Shown here in pieces: positions 55,824 to 64,000 of a DNA stretch of 64,000 nucleotides. A model generated the notes under the pieces. That model was not told the origin of the DNA. It ran no database searches and was given only the letters and a program-made list of their open reading frames with translations. Numbering within the stretch: the stretch's first letter is position 1; each line of letters begins with the position of its first letter. Made by a program: the position numbers and the translations under genes. Source of the stretch: Nonomuraea fuscirosea (GTDB lineage Bacteria > Actinomycetota > Actinomycetes > Streptosporangiales > Streptosporangiaceae); the NCBI RefSeq assembly GCF_003001935.1, contig NZ_PVNG01000006.1:248001-312000 (forward strand), in the 5' to 3' direction.

Positions 55824-56210
55824 CTCCGGCTGCGAGCCGACTAGGGCTTGGTCCCTGTCTCCCTGCTTTTGCAGCATAGCAGATACGTCGGAACGGCAGA
55901 ACTGATTAGTTGTTCCGTCTTTGTTACGTCACACCCATGAAAGGCGGCGGAACATGGCGAACGAGATTTGGCCAGCTCAGTGACCTGCCAACCGTAGCAC
56001 CGACAGGTCGCGAAGCCAGGCCGGCGCTGGATACCGGAAGAACAGGTTCGGGTAGCGGTCGCGACCTGAAGCGCTCACGCGCGATTCTGGCCGCGCGTAG
56101 ACGGAAGCAACTGCTCCCGCCATCGCAGGTGGAGGATACCCGCCCACTCCCGATGGCGAGATGAGCCCGATCGCAACCGTTCCGCAAGGCCCGGCTTCTA
56201 CGCTCGGCGT
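55824..56210. other. Spacer between tRNA-like sequence and pentapeptide gene
   Basis: About 390 bp with no convincing ORF. It probably holds the promoter of the gene at 56211. Confidence 0.4.
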
Positions 56211-57326
56211 ATGACGGAGAAGCGTCGACGCCTGCCCTCCCAGCGCACAATCCTGATGGTGGCCGCTGGGTTGCTCCTCGCCGGACTCGTCTGGGTGCTG
56301 GGGCCCGGTGCTCGATGGGTTGTTGACCTTGATGTGGACGTCACCCAATTGCCGGAGAAGGATCTCGCGACTGCGGCCGACGCCGTACGCGGGCGGGCAC
56401 TCGCGATTGCCACCGGATTGGTCGCGTTGGCCGCTGTGTACTACACGGCACGCAACGCCGAAACCGCCCGCCGGGCCGTCGAGCTAACCCAGCAAACCTC
56501 AACCCGCACTCTGGAGCTGACCGAGCAAGGCCAGGTGACCGACCGCTACACCAAAGCCATCCAGCAACTCGGCGACTCCGAAAACCTCCACATCCGCATC
56601 GGCGGCATCTATGCGCTTGAACGCATCGCCCGCGACTCCGAACGCGACCACAGCACCGTTCAGGAGGTCCTTACCGCCTTCGTACGCGAGTACGCACCCG
56701 AACCCGAACAGTCAGCAGCCGAAGAAGGCGCGACGCAGGTCGCGCTCCCGCGCAAGGTACCCGCAGACGTTCAAGCTTCTCTCACGGTGCTCGGCCGGGC
56801 GAACATGTTGGACGCGAACCTGACCGGCGCATACCTGGCCCGCGCGGAGTTGCCCGGCGCGGATCTGTCCCGCGCAAAGCTGACTGGCGCGGACCTGATC
56901 AACGCGAAGCTGACCGGCGCAAAGCTGACCGGCGCGGACCTGGCTGGCGCGGACCTGACCGCTGCGATGCTGGGCGGTGCGAACCTAGCGGGCGCACGCC
57001 TAGCCGATGCGGACCTGACAGGTGCGACGCTGGGCCATGCGGACCTGCCCGGCACGGACCTGACCTACGCGACGCTGACGGGCGCTAACCTGACCGGCGC
57101 TAGCCTGACCGGCGCTAACCTAGCCGGCGCGGACCTGACCGATGCGAAACTGATCGGCGCGAGGCTGGTCGGCGCAAAGCTGACCGGTGCGTGCCTGGCT
57201 GGCGCGGACCTGGCTGGCGCACGCTTGACCAGGGCGCAGTTTGAATCGGCAGCAGCGAAGCAGCGCGCAAGCCCGCCAGCCCGTTTCCTCGACGATCCAC
57301 CCCAGGAGCAGGCCGAATCGTCATAG
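56211..57326 (+). CDS. Membrane-anchored pentapeptide-repeat protein
   Basis: 371 residues. Two N-terminal helices (TILMVAAGLLLAGLVWVLG; ALAIATGLVALAAVYYTA), a linker helix with DRYTKAIQQLGDSENLHIRI and GGIYALERIARDSERDHSTV, then about 24 pentapeptides (TGADL, AGADL, TGANL) to residue ~345. Common architecture in Streptomyces and relatives, where the conserved YALERIARDS precedes the repeats. Role unknown; unlike the soluble one at 15052, this one is anchored. Confidence 0.82.
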   Translation: MTEKRRRLPSQRTILMVAAGLLLAGLVWVLGPGARWVVDLDVDVTQLPEKDLATAADAVRGRALAIATGLVALAAVYYTARNAETARRAVELTQQTSTRTLELTEQGQVTDRYTKAIQQLGDSENLHIRIGGIYALERIARDSERDHSTVQEVLTAFVREYAPEPEQSAAEEGATQVALPRKVPADVQASLTVLGRANMLDANLTGAYLARAELPGADLSRAKLTGADLINAKLTGAKLTGADLAGADLTAAMLGGANLAGARLADADLTGATLGHADLPGTDLTYATLTGANLTGASLTGANLAGADLTDAKLIGARLVGAKLTGACLAGADLAGARLTRAQFESAAAKQRASPPARFLDDPPQEQAESS

Positions 57327-57392
57327 GCCGGCTCGGGGCGCGCCGTGAGCCGAGTCGCCCTACGACCCCGCTCACCAAACGGCATTCCTCTG

Positions 57393-57989
57393 CTACCAAC
57401 CGACACCGCTTCCGCCCTTGCGGCCACGCTCCCACCGCGCCCGCGCCAACGCCCGCCGCTGGGCCATATCCCGCAGATCCACCTCCGACTCGGGCTCCGG
57501 CACCTGCACCTCAGCCACAGCTCCCGCCACTACTGCGGCAGCAGCCGCCTCATCCAACCGACGCCACCGTTCCCAATTCTCACGCGTCCCCACCTTCGAC
57601 TCCCGCCTAACCAACGGCTCAGCAGCAGCCGGCAACACCTTCGCCACCGTCTCCCTCACCCGCGCCATCGTCGCCTCGAAATCCGGCGCCGCCCTCTGCT
57701 CGGCCTCAGCCCGCGCCACCTTCGCAAGCGCTTGAGCTCGCATCCTCGCCGAATTTGCGCGAGCCACCTGCTGCGACCGCGACAAGATCGGCTGCAGCTG
57801 CTCATCCATCCAGAGCCGCAACCGCGCCCGCGCCACCTCCCACCGCATCGGGTCGCCCCACACCGGTGCGCCGTTCGGTGAGTTGTTCAGCGCGTGCAGC
57901 ACGTCCGTGTGACTCCAACCTGCGTCGAAGAAGCGGCCGGCCAGGTCCAGCAGATGCTTGGGCACCTGCGGCGGCGGGTCTCCCGTCAC
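57393..57989 (-). CDS. Hypothetical protein of actinobacterial phages/plasmids
   Basis: 198 residues. N-terminal domain LDLAGRFFDAGWSHTDVLHA and LNNSPNGAPVWGDPMRWEV resembles the C-terminal domain of the preceding protein (HALNRMPDGRHWGD), so the two share a repeat. The rest is helical (RMRAQALAKVARAEAEQRAA). ATGA overlap with the upstream gene. Probably DNA replication-associated. Confidence 0.65.
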   Translation of the reverse strand: MTGDPPPQVPKHLLDLAGRFFDAGWSHTDVLHALNNSPNGAPVWGDPMRWEVARARLRLWMDEQLQPILSRSQQVARANSARMRAQALAKVARAEAEQRAAPDFEATMARVRETVAKVLPAAAEPLVRRESKVGTRENWERWRRLDEAAAAAVVAGAVAEVQVPEPESEVDLRDMAQRRALARARWERGRKGGSGVGW

Positions 57990-59104
57990 GCGCCCTCCTC
58001 CATCCGTGACTGCATCGCCGCCCGGGCGGCCAGGTACTCCGCGGGCGGCCGCCGCCGCTCGACGAGATCGACCACGAGCCCCGCCTGGTCGACCGGCTCA
58101 GGCCCGGGGTCGTGAACGCCCCAGGCGGCGACGAGGCGGCGAGCTTGCGCCCACCACATTGCGTCCTCGGCCTCCTGAGTCTGCTGCGACGCAGACAGTG
58201 CCAGCGGCCGGCCGTCAGCGTCGACCCATAGGCCCACGCGGTGGCGGATGCGGGCCCGCATGCCCCGCTTGCGGGCAACCGTGCTTGCGAGGCGGCCGGG
58301 GTCGAGGTCCCCCCAGTGCCTGCCGTCCGGCATTCGGTTCAGCGCGTGCTCCACGTCGGCGACGGTATGTCCAGCGGTGAACAGGGGACGCAGCAGTGAC
58401 CGCAGGTCCTTCGCCGACAGGATGCCGAGGGTGAGCCGGTTGTCCTGGCGGAGCCGCTCACATGCTGCGAGCTGGTCTTTCCTGCTGCCAGGCGTCGAGT
58501 GGCGTGGCCACGAGCGGGACGGGCCCGTGGCCCCGTAGTTGTCGCGCGCGCCCGCGTATGGGAGAGATCCTCCCCAAGAGAACCCCTGAACAGCGGGGGT
58601 GCAAATTTGATCCACATGCCCGCTGACGTGGGAAAACGTGGGACGCTCCGTGACGGTTTCGCACGGCCACGGGGTCTCTTCCTCCTCCTCGCCGAGCTCG
58701 GCCGCCTCAAGTTCGTCGACGTCGTCAGGCAGCAGCTCGTCGGGGATGGTGAGCGCGTACTCGGCGGCGAGGTTGCCCAGGCCGTCGTCGAGCAGGCCCC
58801 ACAGGTTGCCCGGCCGGGTGCGCGGGGTGGAGCCGGTGACGATGGTGACGAGCAGCTGCTGGTCGCGCATCCATCCCAGCAGGTAGGCGATCGTGCGGCG
58901 GGACACCTCGATCTCTTCGGCGAGCACGTCCCAGGTGGCGCCGCGTTTGGGCGCGGTCATCATGGTCCGGTCGGTGCGGGTGGCGAGCTGCCACGCGAGC
59001 CGCATGAGGTTGCGGTGCCGCTGCCGGTTGCAGTGGGCGCGGGCGAGGTAGTCCACCGCGTCGAGCCAGGTGGCGCGGGTGGGTGCAAGTTTTTGGCCGT
59101 CCAT
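57986..59104 (-). CDS. Replication-type wHTH protein
   Basis: 372 residues. TWLDAVDYLARAHCNRQRHR and NLMRLAWQLATRTD, then an HTH (TWDVLAEEIEVSRRTIAYLL) at the N-terminus; the C-terminus has DLRSLLRPLFTAGHTVADVE and HALNRMPDGRHWGDLDPGRL. Similar proteins lie beside serine integrases in actinobacterial phages and integrative plasmids and are annotated as replication initiators or HTH proteins. Direct repeats lie upstream at 59105-59187. Confidence 0.65.
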   Translation of the reverse strand: MDGQKLAPTRATWLDAVDYLARAHCNRQRHRNLMRLAWQLATRTDRTMMTAPKRGATWDVLAEEIEVSRRTIAYLLGWMRDQQLLVTIVTGSTPRTRPGNLWGLLDDGLGNLAAEYALTIPDELLPDDVDELEAAELGEEEEETPWPCETVTERPTFSHVSGHVDQICTPAVQGFSWGGSLPYAGARDNYGATGPSRSWPRHSTPGSRKDQLAACERLRQDNRLTLGILSAKDLRSLLRPLFTAGHTVADVEHALNRMPDGRHWGDLDPGRLASTVARKRGMRARIRHRVGLWVDADGRPLALSASQQTQEAEDAMWWAQARRLVAAWGVHDPGPEPVDQAGLVVDLVERRRPPAEYLAARAAMQSRMEEGA

Positions 59105-59187
59105 GGGGACAGGCGTGACAGGGGTGTGCGTCGACCTGCACCGACGCTCCCCGCTTTCGGTTTGTTCGCAAACCGGGGACAGGCGTG
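59105..59187. repeat. Direct repeats and palindrome ahead of the replication-type gene
   Basis: GGGGACAGGCGTG occurs at 59105-59117 and 59175-59187, 70 bp apart. GGTTTGTTCGCAAACC (59159-59174), a near-perfect palindrome, lies between. May be iterons, or operators, for the gene starting at 59104. Confidence 0.5.
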
Positions 59188-59301
59188 TTATCGTCTACTC
59201 CAAGCACAACGCCCCCACGGGGGCAACGCGATAACACCCCGCTCGCAGCCGGCCAAAGCACAGAGCAGGGAAAATCGCGATGAAGTTGGTTACTTCAGGG
59301 G

Positions 59302-59324
59302 CGGCCCGCACTGCGGGCCGTTTC
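59302..59324 (+). terminator. Hairpin terminator
   Basis: CGGCCCGC (59302-59309) and GCGGGCCG (59313-59320) with a 3-nt loop and TTTC. On the plus strand between the replication-type gene region and the integrase 3' end. Confidence 0.6.
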
Positions 59325-59363
59325 TCATTTAGCCGATCAATCTCCTTCGTGTGAGTCGCAAGA

Positions 59364-60977
59364 TCATCCCACAGGCTCCCGGCTGCTCCACTTGCTGAAC
59401 CGGCCGACCAGATCGCGACGCCTCTCCTCGCCCCACGCCGAGTGGACGACAATCCACGCCGTCGCCGGATCCTGCCGGTACACGTCCACGTGGCTGATCA
59501 CCTCAGCCAGGATGTTCCGTAGCCGGTCAGAGGGGAGACTGTCCCACTCCTGGACCAGCCCCTCAATCACTGGCACACAGTCCATCGGGTCAATCGGGGC
59601 TGCCAGGTTCTCGAACTCGGCGAGCGAGCCCAAGACGCTTTCGCGTTCCCGGAGCAGCTTGTCACGCACCGGCTCGTAGGACGACTGCGGGATTACCTCG
59701 TTGATTAACAGCTCGGTCTGCCGTTCGAGCGCCCTGTCGATCCGCTCCAACTCACGGCGAAGCACTTCTGGTTGGGAGGCCTCAACTTCTGGGACCGTCT
59801 GCAGGTCAGCCGCTGCTGCAGCGGCCGCGGCCTCAATATCGGGCAGCCACTCAACGAGCACCTGCTGGATCGCTTTCTCGACGGCCTCCATCGTCACGAA
59901 CCGCGTGCCGCAGCGAGGGATGTCGTATCGCTTCCGGTAGATGGAGCCGCACACCCACGCCAACGTGCCGCTGTGGTTGACCTTGAGCGGGTACATGGAA
60001 TTGGTGCAGTAGCCGCACTTCAGCAGCTTGGAGCATGGGTAGACAGCTCTTCTGGCGCGGGGCGGCAGAGCGGATGTGATCTTCCGGAGCCTTCTGTAGG
60101 TCTCCCACGTCTCCACGCTGATCAAAGCTTCATGCGCGCCGGGGTGGTACTCCTTGTTCCGGCAACTCGATGGCTTGGCGCACCGGCAGTCGCGATGGTG
60201 GACACAGATCAGACCAGCAGCGAAACCCCGGTCCATCACCCGCACCAGCTCGCTTGGCCTCCATATTCCGCCAGCTACAGTCCGGGCACCGCGAGAGTTC
60301 AGCCAGTCGGCGAGGGCGGAGAAGTTCCGGTCAGCGATCCACCGGTGGTACGACTCCGCGAAGAGGCTAGCCATACCGCTTGCATGATCGGGTTCGTAGC
60401 GCTCAGGACCGTCCTCGGGTGCAGCAAAGGTTCTGTCGTGGTAGAGCGGGTGTCGTGTCCGGCCGCGCCTGATGTAGCCGAACTGGGCCGCGCCGAGCGG
60501 AGGAAGCCCCCGGGCGAGACGGTTCTGGAACGCTTCGCCCCACTGCTCACCAGCCCGGTCCGACTCGAACGCGGCCAACTCGAACAGCACGCCGCGCGTC
60601 AGCTTCCCGACCGCTGTACGGGCGTCGACTTCTTCGGTGGCGGAGACTAGCTCGCCGCCAGCCTTTTCGACGCGGGCGAGGTTGAGCTGATTGCCGGTGC
60701 GGTTGCGTCCGAAGCGGCTGTACTTCCAGACAAGGATCGCGTTGGCCCTGGCCTCTTCGACATCAGCGATGACCTTCATGATCTGCCGCTGGAAGGTTCG
60801 GCCGGAGACGTCGAGGTCCTCAACCCACTCGATGATCCGGTAGCCACGGCGGCGGGCCAGCTCCTTGATGGCGGTCCGCTGGATGTCCGGAGAGATTTTT
60901 TCCTCCAGCATCATCGAGACACGGATGTAGCCGATTGCAGGGATCAAGGTCTGACCAGGGGGATTCGGCCTCAGCAT
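59364..60977 (-). CDS. int: Large serine integrase
   Basis: 537 residues. The catalytic domain starts IGYIRVSMMLEEKISPDIQR (Ser in YIRVS) and continues GRTFQRQIMKVIADVEEARA and WKYSRFGRNRTG. The recombinase domain follows, then a zinc ribbon (CSKLLKCGYCTNSMYPL, VCGSIYRKRYDIPRCG) and a coiled coil with acidic residues. It catalyses attP x attB integration; the Gp3-like protein at 29208 is the likely directionality factor. It is the last phage gene before host DNA. Confidence 0.93.
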   Translation of the reverse strand: MLRPNPPGQTLIPAIGYIRVSMMLEEKISPDIQRTAIKELARRRGYRIIEWVEDLDVSGRTFQRQIMKVIADVEEARANAILVWKYSRFGRNRTGNQLNLARVEKAGGELVSATEEVDARTAVGKLTRGVLFELAAFESDRAGEQWGEAFQNRLARGLPPLGAAQFGYIRRGRTRHPLYHDRTFAAPEDGPERYEPDHASGMASLFAESYHRWIADRNFSALADWLNSRGARTVAGGIWRPSELVRVMDRGFAAGLICVHHRDCRCAKPSSCRNKEYHPGAHEALISVETWETYRRLRKITSALPPRARRAVYPCSKLLKCGYCTNSMYPLKVNHSGTLAWVCGSIYRKRYDIPRCGTRFVTMEAVEKAIQQVLVEWLPDIEAAAAAAAADLQTVPEVEASQPEVLRRELERIDRALERQTELLINEVIPQSSYEPVRDKLLRERESVLGSLAEFENLAAPIDPMDCVPVIEGLVQEWDSLPSDRLRNILAEVISHVDVYRQDPATAWIVVHSAWGEERRRDLVGRFSKWSSREPVG

Positions 60978-61199
60978 GCGATCAGGATAGTTAGTGGTTT
61001 AGGGGCAATGCGTTCAAGTACGGCGTTCAGCGTCGTTCCGGCATTTTTCGAGCCCTCGTCCTGGCTCCCCACGGGCCTCCCCACACCGAGGAGACTAGGG
61101 CAGATCATCCTCACCGCGACACCCGGCCCGGGCCGGTGCCCGGCTTCGCGGGAACAAAAGTCCAAGACCGGCGGGTGGCCGTCCGTGCATAGTCACCGC
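60978..61199. other. Probable phage-host junction (attachment site region)
   Basis: About 220 bp between the integrase start and the first host-type gene. The crossover core of serine integrases is short (2 bp) and the other end is outside the window, so the exact attachment site cannot be found here. Confidence 0.4.
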
Positions 61200-62003
61200 A
61201 TGAGTGAGTACGCGCAGGGGATGTACGTCGCCCGTCACGGCCCGCGGCAGGCGCCGCCGGTGTTGCTCATCCACGGATCGGGGGCCTCGGGCGGCTTCTG
61301 GAACCCCGTGGTGCCGGCGCTGGCCGCCCGCCATCACCTCATCCGGGTCGACCTGCCGGGCTGCGGCAAGTCGCCGCCCGCGCCGTCGTACGACGTGCCC
61401 GCGCAGGCGGGCCGGGTGGCGGCGCTGCTGGACGACCTCGGCCTCGATCACGTCGCCGTGGTCGCGCACTCCAGCGGCGGCTACATCGCCACCGCGCTGG
61501 CCGAGCAGCGGCCCGGCCTCGTGGGTTCGCTCGCGCTGATCAGCGCCGGCCCGCGCCCGGACGCGCTGCTCCGGCAGCCGTTCATCCTCCGGGTCCTGCT
61601 GGCCCCGCCCTTGGGGCCGCTCCTGTGGGCGAGGCGTTCCGACGCGATGATCCGTAAAGGGATCGGCGCGACAGCCGTGCGCCCGATCAGCTTGTCGGAC
61701 GAGGTGGTCGCCGGCATCCGTGCCATCACCTACCCCGCGATGCGGACCGTGCTGCGCCGCAACACCGCCTACATCGCCGAGCGGAGCCTGCCGGAGCGGC
61801 TGGCCGCCCTCCGGCTCCCCGTGCAGGTGATCTTCGGCGCCGCCGACCCGCGCTGGGATCCGGCGTCGGCGCGCCTGTACGAGGCGGTGCCGGACGCGCG
61901 GGTCGAACTGCTGCCCGGCGTCGGGCATCTGCCCATGATGGAAGCCCCGGAGACGGTCGGCGAACTGCTGCTCAGCTTCATGGCGACGAGCCGGCGGCCC
62001 TGA
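61200..62003 (+). CDS. Alpha/beta hydrolase
   Basis: 267 residues from ATG at 61200. Oxyanion HGSGASGGFW, nucleophile elbow VVAHSSGGYI (Ser), and a C-terminal His region (LPGVGHLPMMEAPETV) form the triad with an Asp in FGAADPRWD. Host gene. Substrate unknown. Close (22 bp) to an AraC-type regulator. Confidence 0.85.
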   Translation: MSEYAQGMYVARHGPRQAPPVLLIHGSGASGGFWNPVVPALAARHHLIRVDLPGCGKSPPAPSYDVPAQAGRVAALLDDLGLDHVAVVAHSSGGYIATALAEQRPGLVGSLALISAGPRPDALLRQPFILRVLLAPPLGPLLWARRSDAMIRKGIGATAVRPISLSDEVVAGIRAITYPAMRTVLRRNTAYIAERSLPERLAALRLPVQVIFGAADPRWDPASARLYEAVPDARVELLPGVGHLPMMEAPETVGELLLSFMATSRRP

Positions 62004-62025
62004 CCCCGATGCCTAGACTGGCACT

Positions 62026-62907
62026 GTGAAGCCGATCGGGACGCCGTCCGGCCGGGCGTGGGTGGACGTCGCGGTCCCGGGCCCATCGGTCCGGCTGCCC
62101 GGGGTCAGCATGGCCGGGTTCCGCCATCGGGCGCCGGGCGTGGTCGACATCCCCATGGTCGCGTACCCGTCCGTCACCCTGCTCGTCGATCTGAGCGACG
62201 GAGAGGGCGCCGTCTACGAGACCCAGGGCCGGCGCGAGCGCGGCAGCGTCGTCGTCGGCCTCCTGCCCGGCGATCTCCGGGCGACCGGGCGGGGAGCCGG
62301 CCAGTTGCTTCAGATCCGGCTGGAGCCGGTCGCGGCGGCGGCGTTGTTCGGGGCGTCGGCCGAGCTCAGCGGGACGGTGACCGCCCTTGAGGACGTCTGG
62401 GGCCGCGACGCCGGGCGAGCCGAGGACAGGCTGCGCGCCGCCGCGTCGTGGGACGAACGGTTCGCGATCGCGGCCGGCCTCCTCGGCCGCCGGCTGGGCA
62501 CCCGCCCACCGGTCGATCCGCAGGTCGCCCACACCTGGCGGCGGACGGTCACCAGCCGGGGACGGGTACGGGTCGACGGCCTGGCCGACGAGGTCGGCTG
62601 GAGCCGCAAACGCCTGTGGTCCCGCTTCCGGTCCCAGCTCGGCATCACCCCCAAGCGCGCCGCCCGGCTGGTGCGCTTCGACCACGCCGCCCACCTGCTC
62701 GCGGCGGGCCACACCGCCGCCGGCGCCGCCACCGAGAGCGGCTACGTCGACCAGTCCCACCTCCACCGCGAGATCATGACGTTCACCGGCCTCACCCCCT
62801 CGGCCCTGGCGGCCGCGCCGTGGCTCGCCATCGACGACGTCGCCTGGCCGTCGGCCGCACGGGTGCGGCGAAGCGGCGCCGCCGTCCGAGGAGAAGGGAC
62901 ACGATGA
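62026..62907 (+). CDS. AraC-family transcriptional regulator
   Basis: 293 residues from GTG at 62026. The C-terminal AraC HTH pair is VDGLADEVGWSRKRLWSRFR and SQLGITPKRAARLVRFDHAA, with SGYVDQSHLHREIMTFTGL. N-terminal cupin-type sensor. Overlaps the next gene by 4 bp. Host gene. Confidence 0.85.
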   Translation: MKPIGTPSGRAWVDVAVPGPSVRLPGVSMAGFRHRAPGVVDIPMVAYPSVTLLVDLSDGEGAVYETQGRRERGSVVVGLLPGDLRATGRGAGQLLQIRLEPVAAAALFGASAELSGTVTALEDVWGRDAGRAEDRLRAAASWDERFAIAAGLLGRRLGTRPPVDPQVAHTWRRTVTSRGRVRVDGLADEVGWSRKRLWSRFRSQLGITPKRAARLVRFDHAAHLLAAGHTAAGAATESGYVDQSHLHREIMTFTGLTPSALAAAPWLAIDDVAWPSAARVRRSGAAVRGEGTR

Positions 62908-63311
62908 AGTACGTGAGAAGGCCGGCGCTCATGGCCCTGCCCGTCGTCGCCGCGCTGTCGGCCGCCATCCCCGCCGGCGCCGCGCCGAGTTCCGGTGCGA
63001 CGGCTCTGCGGCTGGAGAGCTACGTCAGCAACCAGAGCTCGATCGGCCTCGGCGTGATCAACAAGCTCGACGGGAGTTACACGCACGGCAACTACGACGC
63101 GATCCTGCCGGCCGGGCGGCGCACGGACACCTACCTCGGCTGGAACAAGGCCGACGGCTTCTACTCGGGCGCCGGGTACTGCTCCGACGTCTCCTACTGG
63201 AACGGTTCCCGCTGGGTTCTCAAGGGCACAGGGCTACCCGGACTCCACCGCCTGACCGATGACATCGGCCAGGACATCAAGCGGTGGGAGATCCGGGCCT
63301 ACCGGTGCTGA
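62904..63311 (+). CDS. Secreted peptidase-inhibitor-like or hypothetical protein
   Basis: 135 residues from ATG at 62904, signal peptide (PALMALPVVAALSAAIPAGA), then GLGVINKLDGSYTHGNYDAI, LPAGRRTDTYLGWNKADGFY and C-terminal RWEIRAYRC. A small secreted protein of actinomycetes with an N-terminal signal; family not recognised. Confidence 0.6.
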   Translation: MKYVRRPALMALPVVAALSAAIPAGAAPSSGATALRLESYVSNQSSIGLGVINKLDGSYTHGNYDAILPAGRRTDTYLGWNKADGFYSGAGYCSDVSYWNGSRWVLKGTGLPGLHRLTDDIGQDIKRWEIRAYRC

Positions 63312-63357
63312 TCCGGGCCCGCCACTGATTCGGGCCCGCTCCTGAAAGGAACCGATC

Positions 63358-63762
63358 GTGATGCCCCCTCGTCTCCAGCTGACCTCCGTGACCGTCGGCA
63401 CGTCGCGGCCGCGTGAGCTCGCGCGCTTCTACGCCCGGCTGCTCGGCTGGCCCGTCACCACGGAGGAGGGGCCGGCGCAGGGCGAGCCCGAGGAGGCGGG
63501 GTGGACGCAGATCCGGGAGCCGCAGGGCGGGGCCGGGCTCACGGTCGGTTTCGAGTGGGAGCGCTGTCACGAGCGGCCGGTGTGGCCGAGCGAGCCCGGG
63601 CGGCAGAACGCCTCGCAGCACCTCGACATCAAGGTCGACGACCTGCCCGCGGCTGTCGCGTGGGCGCTGGAGTGCGGGGCGGCTGAGGCCGGGTTCCAGC
63701 CGCAGCACGACGTACGCGTGATGCTCGACCCCGACGGGCATCCCTTCTGCCTCTACCTGTGA
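63358..63762 (+). CDS. VOC-family protein (glyoxalase/dioxygenase fold)
   Basis: 134 residues from GTG 63358 or ATG 63361. VTVGTSRPRELARFYARLLG at the start and HLDIKVDDLPAAVAWALECG plus MLDPDGHPFCLYL at the end are the two VOC half-folds. Host gene. Substrate unknown. Confidence 0.8.
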   Translation: MMPPRLQLTSVTVGTSRPRELARFYARLLGWPVTTEEGPAQGEPEEAGWTQIREPQGGAGLTVGFEWERCHERPVWPSEPGRQNASQHLDIKVDDLPAAVAWALECGAAEAGFQPQHDVRVMLDPDGHPFCLYL

Positions 63763-63854
63763 TCGTCGCCCCCCGCGCGCGGGAAACACGTTTCCGGCCT
63801 TCCCGCTCGGTAAGGACAAGGGCTCGCGGGGATTCGACGAGGAAGGCACAGATA

Positions 63855-64000
63855 TGAGCACCGACGACAAGATCCGTAACAAGGCTCAGGAGCTCAAGGG
63901 ACGGGCGAAGGAGAACGTCGGCGACGCCACCGACGACGAGCGGCTGCGCGCCGAGGGGCGCGCCGACCAGACCGAGGGCGGCCTGAAGCAAGCCGGCGAG
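63855..64000 (+). CDS. CsbD-like stress protein (partial)
   Basis: Starts at ATG 63855, AGGAAGG upstream. MSTDDKIRNKAQELKGRAKE followed by NVGDATDDERLRAEGRADQT is the CsbD pattern. Cut by the window edge. Host gene. Confidence 0.85.

Noticed and set aside
55740..55870. Ordinary tRNA gene on the minus strand
   Set aside because: The T arm is not preceded by a D arm or a 5' acceptor strand that would pair with CTCCAG; the D arm lies after it, so it is reported as permuted/tRNA-like.
56211..57326. Ice-binding or antifreeze-like repeat protein
   Set aside because: The repeats are standard A-[DN]-L-x-x pentapeptides with the usual YALERIARDS linker.

Overview
The window is high-GC actinobacterial DNA. 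It holds most of an integrated temperate tailed phage (position 1 to about 61,000, running off the left edge) followed by about 3 kb of host chromosome (about 61,200-64,000: alpha/beta hydrolase, AraC-type regulator, secreted protein, VOC protein, CsbD-like protein). GC content, codon use and gene families fit a filamentous actinomycete. A Streptosporangiales-like host (Nonomuraea/Actinomadura type) is a guess; the sequence does not settle it.

Layout. 1-7,130: packaging and structural genes, all on the minus strand (small and large terminase, structural proteins, portal cut by the window edge), preceded by a RusA-type resolvase and a CmoA-like carboxy-SAM synthase homologue. 7,360-10,700: the lectin gene and a DNA-modification cluster (asparagine-synthetase-like amidotransferase and a C5-cytosine methyltransferase). 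10,900-13,700: a plus-strand microprotein, then ParB-like, RyR-domain and phage hypothetical genes. 13,700-19,200: an accessory patch with small membrane proteins, a pentapeptide-repeat gene and two remnants of a tyrosine recombinase. 19,200-33,800: a long minus-strand early/middle operon with many 4-bp overlaps (wHTH protein with iterons, J-domain proteins, HAD-like protein, HU, a Gp3-like recombination directionality factor, and a Cas4-like nuclease carrying an intein). 33,750-34,480: the divergent immunity region, an excisionase-like HTH gene facing an XRE repressor across TTCGCGAA operators. 34,800-38,700: accessory genes. 38,700-53,000: a second minus-strand operon of small phage proteins (DnaQ-like exonuclease, DUF2786, DUF3560 methyltransferase, RNAP alpha-CTD-like protein, TGT-like protein, VWA protein). 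53,000-57,400: AT-richer cargo (coiled-coil membrane protein, HEPN protein, permuted tRNA-like sequence, pentapeptide protein). 57,400-61,000: a replication-type protein pair and the large serine integrase that marks the right end.

The most striking content is the modification cluster at 6,357-10,498. The cytosine-5 methyltransferase has all its usual motifs, but the Asn of motif X (GN-A/S-V) is Arg. The corresponding Asn-to-Arg/Lys change is the one known to let engineered M.MpeI use carboxy-SAM. A CmoA homologue, the enzyme family that makes carboxy-SAM, lies about 900 bp downstream, and a glutamine-dependent amidotransferase of the asparagine-synthetase family is translationally coupled to the methyltransferase. 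Together they suggest a natural pathway from cytosine to 5-carboxymethylcytosine and then to an amidated form, 5-carbamoylmethylcytosine or similar. This is inference from sequence, with caveats given in the entries.

Other notable features are a pair of WWWLPG microproteins with structured leaders, a dispersed ACGCAAGC operator-like motif ahead of many early genes, a class 3-like intein at the DxK active site of a nuclease, and an out-of-order tRNA-like sequence beside a HEPN gene.
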